19,217 nt of DNA from Halanaerobium sp046541575 (GTDB lineage Bacteria; Bacillota; Halanaerobiia; Halanaerobiales; Halanaerobiaceae), in NCBI GenBank assembly GCA_046541575.1, contig JBKHDA010000039.1, positions 1 to 19,217 on the forward strand, given 5' to 3'. The notes below the pieces were generated by a model. It worked only from the letters and a program-made list of their open reading frames with translations. It had not been told where the DNA came from and ran no database searches. Positions 14,476 through 19,217 of this stretch are shown one piece after another; position 1 is the first letter of the stretch; every line of letters begins with the position of its first letter. The translations under genes were made by a program, and so were the position numbers.

Positions 14476-15339
14476 ATGTTTGAAGATTTTTGGGCAAAAC
14501 ATGAAAATTTATATTATGCTTTAACAAATAAAAAAGTAATTTTTGGTCTGACTGTAGTTGCTTTTGTATTTTTACTGGCAGCTTTTGGACCAATGATGAC
14601 ACCATATGAATATGGAGAATATGCTGGAGAAGGCTATCTGCCTCCATCCACTGACCACTTTTTTGGAACAACAATAGATGGTAGAGATGTATTTACCAGA
14701 ACTGTTTATGGTCTACGCTCAACTCTTTTAGTTGGTGCAATAGCGGGAACTCTAGCTACATTAGTTGGCTGTATTATTGGGTTTGTAGCAGGTTATTATG
14801 GTGGAACAATATTTGATGAACTTTTAATGATGTTAACCAATATTTTTGTAGTTATACCACAGCTGGCACTGCTGATAGTAATTGCGGCTTTTCTGGAAGT
14901 CAGGGGTGTAATAATTATGGCAGTAATTGTTTCTTTAACAGCCTGGCCCTGGACTGCCAGAGCAGTCAGATCACAAACACTATCACTTAAAAATGAGGAA
15001 TATGTTTCTTTATCAAGAATTTCTGCTTTAAATGTCGGCAGGATTCTAAGAGAAGATATAGCTTCCAACATGTTCTCTTATGTATTTATGGTTTTTATTC
15101 AGCAGTTCAATGGTACAATGCTAGCTACAGTACAGCTTGAATTTCTGGGGCTTGGTCCTACCAAAGGTATTTCTCTGGGACTTGTAATGCAGAATGCGGT
15201 TAACTGGAATGGAATCCAACTTGGTATGTGGTGGTGGGCTATCATTCCCGGTCTGATTTTAGCAATTTTAATTACCGCACTTTATTTTGTCAATACAGGA
15301 CTGGATGCTGCCTTTAACCCACGTTTGAGGGAGATGTAA
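14476..15339 (+). CDS. ABC transporter permease 2 (OppC/DppC type)
   Basis: A 287-residue inner-membrane permease. After a cytoplasmic N-terminus and TM1, it shows the OppC-type periplasmic segment leading into FFGTTIDGRDVFTR (about 61-74). Five further hydrophobic segments surround the coupling loop containing SLSRISALNVGRIL and the later LEFLGLGPTKGISLG. It is the heterodimer partner of the preceding permease. The stop is three bases before the first ATPase gene, whose SD lies within this gene's last codons (TTGAGGGAG). Confidence 0.93.
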   Translation: MFEDFWAKHENLYYALTNKKVIFGLTVVAFVFLLAAFGPMMTPYEYGEYAGEGYLPPSTDHFFGTTIDGRDVFTRTVYGLRSTLLVGAIAGTLATLVGCIIGFVAGYYGGTIFDELLMMLTNIFVVIPQLALLIVIAAFLEVRGVIIMAVIVSLTAWPWTARAVRSQTLSLKNEEYVSLSRISALNVGRILREDIASNMFSYVFMVFIQQFNGTMLATVQLEFLGLGPTKGISLGLVMQNAVNWNGIQLGMWWWAIIPGLILAILITALYFVNTGLDAAFNPRLREM

Positions 15340-15342
15340 GAG

Positions 15343-16335
15343 ATGAGCGAAAATATATTAGAAGTCAAAAACTTAAGAGCCTATTATGATATATTAAAAG
15401 GACAGGTTAAAGCAGTAGATGATATAACATTTAATTTAAAAAAGGGAGAAATCTTAGGTCTGGCTGGAGAATCCGGCTGTGGTAAAAGTACACTGGCCAG
15501 CACCTTTATTTCCCGTCAAAAACCCCTGAAGTATATCTCAGGCGAGGTAGATCTTGTTGGACATAAAATTATGGAAATGAGCGAAAAAGAATTCAAAAAG
15601 CTCAGACTGAGAACAATATCCTTAATTCCCCAGTATGCACTTGATGCATTTTCACCAACAAAAAAGATCAAAACATATATTGCAGATTTAGCCAGACAGC
15701 AGGGTGTCAGAACAGATAAAAAGTTTTTTGATAAGGTAAAAGAACGGCTCGATCTGGTTAATCTTGATGAATCAGTTTTAAATAGATATTCAATTGAGCT
15801 TTCAGGTGGAATGAAGCAGAGAGTAATTATGGTTATTTCTACGATTTTAGATCCTGCCTTTTTGATTGCAGATGAGATAACTTCTGCTTTAGATGTTAGC
15901 TCACAGCGCTTTGTGGCAACCATGCTTGCTAATTTAAGAGATTTAGAGATAATTAAATCAGCCATTTTTATAACTCATGATATCTCTATTCTCTATCAGA
16001 TAGCAGATCGGATTATGATTATGTATGCCGGTAATTTTGCTGAGATTGGACCAACTGACGAGATAGTCGACAATCCGCGTCATCCATACACCAGAGCCTT
16101 AATCGATTCTCTACCTCAGGTAGGAATTCAGTATAAGGATCATCGATTATCAGGTATTAAGGGAACTCCTCCCCATCTATTAAATATCGGTGAGGGATGC
16201 CGTTTTAGACAGCGCTGTCCCTATGCAGTTGAAAAATGCGAAGAAACACCAAAAAGAGAAAAGGTAGCAGAAGGACATTTTGTTTCCTGCTGGAGATGGA
16301 AAGAGTTAGGAAGTGATTTAAGTGGAAAAAAATAA
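15343..16335 (+). CDS. ABC transporter ATPase 1 (OppD/DppD type)
   Basis: A 330-residue ATPase. Walker A is GESGCGKST (42-50), the signature is LSGGMKQR, Walker B with the catalytic Glu reads FLIADE followed by ITSALD, and the switch His is in ITHD. The usual Pro after ADE is Ile here. The C-terminal Opp/Dpp extension is present, with the Cys-rich segment CRFRQRCPYAVEKC and a further Cys (SCWRW); in related Dpp/Opp ATPases such cysteines have been linked to an iron-sulfur cluster. It powers the importer together with the second ATPase, whose GTG start overlaps this gene's end by 14 bases. Confidence 0.93.
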   Translation: MSENILEVKNLRAYYDILKGQVKAVDDITFNLKKGEILGLAGESGCGKSTLASTFISRQKPLKYISGEVDLVGHKIMEMSEKEFKKLRLRTISLIPQYALDAFSPTKKIKTYIADLARQQGVRTDKKFFDKVKERLDLVNLDESVLNRYSIELSGGMKQRVIMVISTILDPAFLIADEITSALDVSSQRFVATMLANLRDLEIIKSAIFITHDISILYQIADRIMIMYAGNFAEIGPTDEIVDNPRHPYTRALIDSLPQVGIQYKDHRLSGIKGTPPHLLNIGEGCRFRQRCPYAVEKCEETPKREKVAEGHFVSCWRWKELGSDLSGKK

Positions 16336-17245
16336 TGATGTAGTAATGTCAGTTCAGGGTTTATCTAAGGTCTTTAAAAGTGGAATTATTAATCCAGAAT
16401 ATACTGTGGCTGCCAAAGATATTTCTTTTGATATCGAAAAAGGAAAGATAATCTCTTTAATCGGAGAAAGTGGTAGTGGAAAAACTACAGTTGGTAAATT
16501 AATTTTAAAATTAATTAAGCTCTCAGAAGGAAAAATCATTTATAAAGGTAAAGATATTTCAGAGATTACAGATAAAGAAGAAATTCGAAACTATTACAGG
16601 AGAGTCCAGGGTATTTTTCAGGATCCATTTGCAACTTTTAATCCACTTTATCGAGTTGACAGAGTCTTTGATATGATTTTTGATACTTTTGATCTGGATT
16701 ATCAAAATAAAGATGAAGCAATTAGAAAAGCGCTGTATGATGTGAACCTTAATCCAGATCGAACTCTGGGTAAGTTTCCCCATCAGTTAAGTGGTGGACA
16801 GCTGCAGAGGCTTTTAATTGCTCGCGCTTTACTGATGGATGTAGATGTTTTAATTGCTGATGAGTTAATCAGTATGTTAGATGCTTCAACCAGAATTGGA
16901 GTTTTAAATTTACTGGTGGAATCCTGCAAAAAACACGGAATGGCAGTAATTTTTATTACTCATGATTTAAACTTAGGTTATTATATCAGCGATAAATCAC
17001 TGATTATGTATAAAGGACGTCTGGTAGAAAGAGGAGATACCAAAAAGATTTACGAAAATGCAACCCATCCTTATACTCAGATGTTATTTGAGGCTGTGCC
17101 TGAAATTGGTGAACGCTGGGATCCTGAGGAAGAATTCCTGCCGGAACAGGTAGTCAGTGATGTTAATAAATTCTACAAAGAAAATGAAGGCAGAGGTTTT
17201 GTCGAGATCGAAGAAGATCACAGTGTACTCTTTAGTGATAAATAA
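16322..17245 (+). CDS. ABC transporter ATPase 2 (OppF/DppF type)
   Basis: A 307-residue ATPase. Walker A is GESGSGKTT (48-56), the Q-loop is in GIFQDPFATFNP, the signature is LSGGQLQR, Walker B reads VLIADE followed by LISMLD, and the switch His is in ITHD. As in its partner, the canonical Pro of ADEP is absent. There is no Cys-rich C-terminal segment, so only ATPase 1 carries it. The GTG start at 16322 is supported by TTAGGAAG (16306-16313) and by the 14-base overlap with the preceding gene; an internal ATG at 16346 is less well placed. It completes the five-component importer. Confidence 0.92.
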   Translation: MEKNNDVVMSVQGLSKVFKSGIINPEYTVAAKDISFDIEKGKIISLIGESGSGKTTVGKLILKLIKLSEGKIIYKGKDISEITDKEEIRNYYRRVQGIFQDPFATFNPLYRVDRVFDMIFDTFDLDYQNKDEAIRKALYDVNLNPDRTLGKFPHQLSGGQLQRLLIARALLMDVDVLIADELISMLDASTRIGVLNLLVESCKKHGMAVIFITHDLNLGYYISDKSLIMYKGRLVERGDTKKIYENATHPYTQMLFEAVPEIGERWDPEEEFLPEQVVSDVNKFYKENEGRGFVEIEEDHSVLFSDK

Positions 17246-17293
17246 ATTACAGAAAATAATTGTTCAGAAAAGTAAAGGTAGAAGGTGAATATT

Positions 17294-19217
17294 TTGAGCG
17301 ACAGAAATAATAGTTGGAAATTTATTGGAGAAGATGGTGAGTTTAGACTTAAAGGAGCAGATAATTATAATCGCCTGTATTTTCCGCTGACAAATGAAGC
17401 AGGCATGATGTCAGCAATTACTCCTTTATTAAATGGAGATATCAAAACAGGCCAGAATACATTTGCAATGGAACCTGTATCTGTAGAAAATCTTCACAAC
17501 AACAGATCATCAAGAAATTTTTGGTTTTTAATTGATGATCAAAAATTGTGGTCTGCTGCCGGTAATTCCGCAGAACAGCACGCAAAGAAATTCACTGTTG
17601 AGAATGACGAAAGCACAACAGTTGAAGCAGGGTTTTTATGGCATAAGATTATTAGAAAAAGTGAAGAGCTTAAAATTGAATCTGAAATAACAAATTTTGT
17701 GCCTGCAAATGATGATCAGGTCGAACTGATGCAGGTTAAAATTATAAATAAAGGTGATAGGGCAAGAAAAATAACACCAACTGCTGCAATTCCAATCTAT
17801 GGCAGATCAGCAGATAATTTAAGAGATCACCGTCATGTTACTGCCTTACTCCACAGAACTAAAACAATAAAAAATGGAGTTGTAGTCAGCCCCACTCTTT
17901 CTTTTGATGAGAGAGGTCATAAAAAAAATGATGCTGCTTATGCAGTAGTTGGAGCAGAGGACAATTCAGCTGAACCAATAGGTTTTTACCCGGTACAGGA
18001 AGATTTTGTTGGTGAAGGTGGTTTTCTGGACTGGCCGGAAGCTGCAGCCAATAAAAGTGATGATTATTTAAAGGCTGGCGAAAAAATTGATGGTTATGAA
18101 ACTATAGGAGCTTTAAGATTTGAAGATATAACTTTAGAACCCGGTCAGGAAAAGAGCTATATTTTAGCGGTTGTAATTGACGAAGAAAATGATTTAATTG
18201 GATCTGCTGCTGCAAAATACTGCAGTGCAGAAAAATTTGAAAAATACCTTAAAGAAAATAAAGATTTTTGGAAAAATAAACTGGATAAATTGCAGTTTGA
18301 TTCAGCTGAAAATAAATTTGATCAGTGGATGCGCTGGGTAACTTTACAGCCGATTTTAAGAAGAATCTACGGCTGCTCATTTTTACCTCATCATGACTAC
18401 GGTCGCGGAGGACGGGGCTGGAGAGATTTATGGCAGGACTGTCTGGCTCTGCTGATTATGGAGCCTGAGGGTGTTAGAGAAACACTTTTTAATAATTTTG
18501 CCGGAATCCGTTTTGATGGTACTAATGCAACTATAATCGGCTCTAAACCGGGAGAATTTATCGCTGACAGAAATAATATCAGCCGAGTCTGGATGGATCA
18601 TGGAGCCTGGCCTTTATTAACTACCAAGCTTTATATCGATCAGAGTGGAGATCTTGATTTTTTATTAGAGGATCAGACTTATTTTAAAGATTCTCACACT
18701 GCTTTTGGTAATCAGATTGATGAAAAATGGAATCAGGCTTACGGTAATCAAATGCTGGATAAGCAGGATAATGTCTATCAGGGCAGTATTTTAGAACATT
18801 TATTCGTTCAGCATTTAACATTATTTTTTAATGTTGGAGAACATAACAATTTCCGCCTTGAGGGTGCTGACTGGAATGACGGTCTTGATATGGCAGAAAA
18901 AAATGGTGAAAGTGTTACTTTTACTGCTCTTTATGCAAGTAATCTGCTTGAGCTGACTGAACTTTTAAAAGTACTAAAAAAAGATAAAAGCTTAGATCAG
19001 ATTGAGCTGGCAGCAGAATTAGAGGTTTTATTTGACTCTCTAGCAGACTCGGTTGATTATGAATCAGTAAGTGCCAAACATGAACTTCTAGATAAATATT
19101 TTGCTACTTATAACCATAAAGTTTCTGGTAAAAAGAAGAAATTTGATATTGATTCTCTAATAAGTGATTTAGAGAAGAAGGCGAACTGGATTATCGAGGA
19201 CCTCAGAAAAAATGAAT
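17294..19217 (+). CDS. GH94-family glycoside phosphorylase (partial, runs off the window)
   Basis: 641 codons are open to the window end. The N-terminal beta-sandwich domain (about 1-270) has LYFPLTNEAGMMSAITP and a later NGDIKTGQNTF stretch. A helical linker is followed by the (alpha/alpha)6 catalytic domain containing GRGGRGWRDLWQD (370-382) and ADWNDGLD (525-532); this ADWND segment holds the GH94 general acid Asp. GH94 enzymes cleave beta-glucosidic disaccharides or oligosaccharides with phosphate, releasing a sugar 1-phosphate. No signal peptide is seen, so it acts in the cytoplasm on what the upstream importer brings in. The TTG at 17294 is preceded by GAAGGTGA (17281-17288); a GTG at 17285 is an alternative, and the first in-frame ATG (residue 38) would cut a conserved region. 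Cellobiose, laminaribiose and sophoro-oligosaccharide phosphorylases all remain possible. Confidence 0.85.
   Translation, partial: MSDRNNSWKFIGEDGEFRLKGADNYNRLYFPLTNEAGMMSAITPLLNGDIKTGQNTFAMEPVSVENLHNNRSSRNFWFLIDDQKLWSAAGNSAEQHAKKFTVENDESTTVEAGFLWHKIIRKSEELKIESEITNFVPANDDQVELMQVKIINKGDRARKITPTAAIPIYGRSADNLRDHRHVTALLHRTKTIKNGVVVSPTLSFDERGHKKNDAAYAVVGAEDNSAEPIGFYPVQEDFVGEGGFLDWPEAAANKSDDYLKAGEKIDGYETIGALRFEDITLEPGQEKSYILAVVIDEENDLIGSAAAKYCSAEKFEKYLKENKDFWKNKLDKLQFDSAENKFDQWMRWVTLQPILRRIYGCSFLPHHDYGRGGRGWRDLWQDCLALLIMEPEGVRETLFNNFAGIRFDGTNATIIGSKPGEFIADRNNISRVWMDHGAWPLLTTKLYIDQSGDLDFLLEDQTYFKDSHTAFGNQIDEKWNQAYGNQMLDKQDNVYQGSILEHLFVQHLTLFFNVGEHNNFRLEGADWNDGLDMAEKNGESVTFTALYASNLLELTELLKVLKKDKSLDQIELAAELEVLFDSLADSVDYESVSAKHELLDKYFATYNHKVSGKKKKFDIDSLISDLEKKANWIIEDLRKNE

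Noticed and set aside
15516..15965. 149-codon open frame on the minus strand
   Set aside because: It lies entirely inside the ATPase 1 gene, which has all its motifs in the + frame, and its translation shows no recognisable domain.
1..19217. Mobile elements, CRISPR arrays, tRNA or rRNA genes, phage or defence systems
   Set aside because: I saw no transposase, integrase or Cas-like protein, no regularly spaced repeats and no tRNA- or rRNA-like sequence. All genes belong to metabolic or transport families on one strand with consistent base composition.

Overview
The window is AT-rich chromosomal DNA with every convincing gene on the + strand. It looks like a fermentative, probably diderm, halophilic Firmicute of the Halanaerobium type. 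That is an inference from low GC, Firmicutes-style Shine-Dalgarno sites, a SAM-I riboswitch, a B. subtilis-like MurNAc cluster, exported proteins that carry cleavable signal peptides rather than lipoboxes, and a very Asp/Glu-rich solute-binding protein. I cannot confirm the taxon from sequence alone.

Region 1 (1-2540) holds a glutamate-transporter-fold (DAACS) symporter with an altered binding site and an L-Ala-D/L-Glu-type dipeptide epimerase, each followed by its own hairpin terminator. Region 2 (2540-8729) is a peptidoglycan amino-sugar salvage operon: murQ (MurNAc-6-P etherase), murP (PTS EIIBC), mupG (6-phospho-N-acetylmuramidase), murR (RpiR-family regulator) and an exported nagZ (beta-N-acetylglucosaminidase). 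Two perfect 15-bp palindromes (TGAAAT-N3-ATTTCA) lie 32 bp apart upstream of murQ, the second over the -35 box; they are the likely MurR operators. Exported NagZ would handle GlcNAc-MurNAc fragments and MupG would handle imported MurNAc-6P-GlcNAc, both ending in GlcNAc-6-P through MurQ. The epimerase upstream would deal with the murein dipeptide.

Region 3 (8730-11385) is a methionine module. A sigma-A-type promoter leads into a SAM-I riboswitch with an antiterminator/terminator platform, then metY (O-acetylhomoserine sulfhydrylase) and metA. MetA carries Glu111, the residue that marks acetyl-CoA use, which fits MetY's substrate. A long hairpin terminator closes the unit.

Region 4 (11386-19217) starts with a strong promoter and an unusual 5' UTR containing an 83-nt compound hairpin. 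It then encodes an Opp-type five-gene ABC importer (binding protein, two permeases, two ATPases) whose binding protein resembles the Thermotoga cellobiose/beta-glucan-oligosaccharide type. A GH94 glycoside phosphorylase follows, starting at a non-ATG codon and cut by the window end. Together these suggest uptake of beta-linked gluco-oligosaccharides followed by cytoplasmic phosphorolysis.
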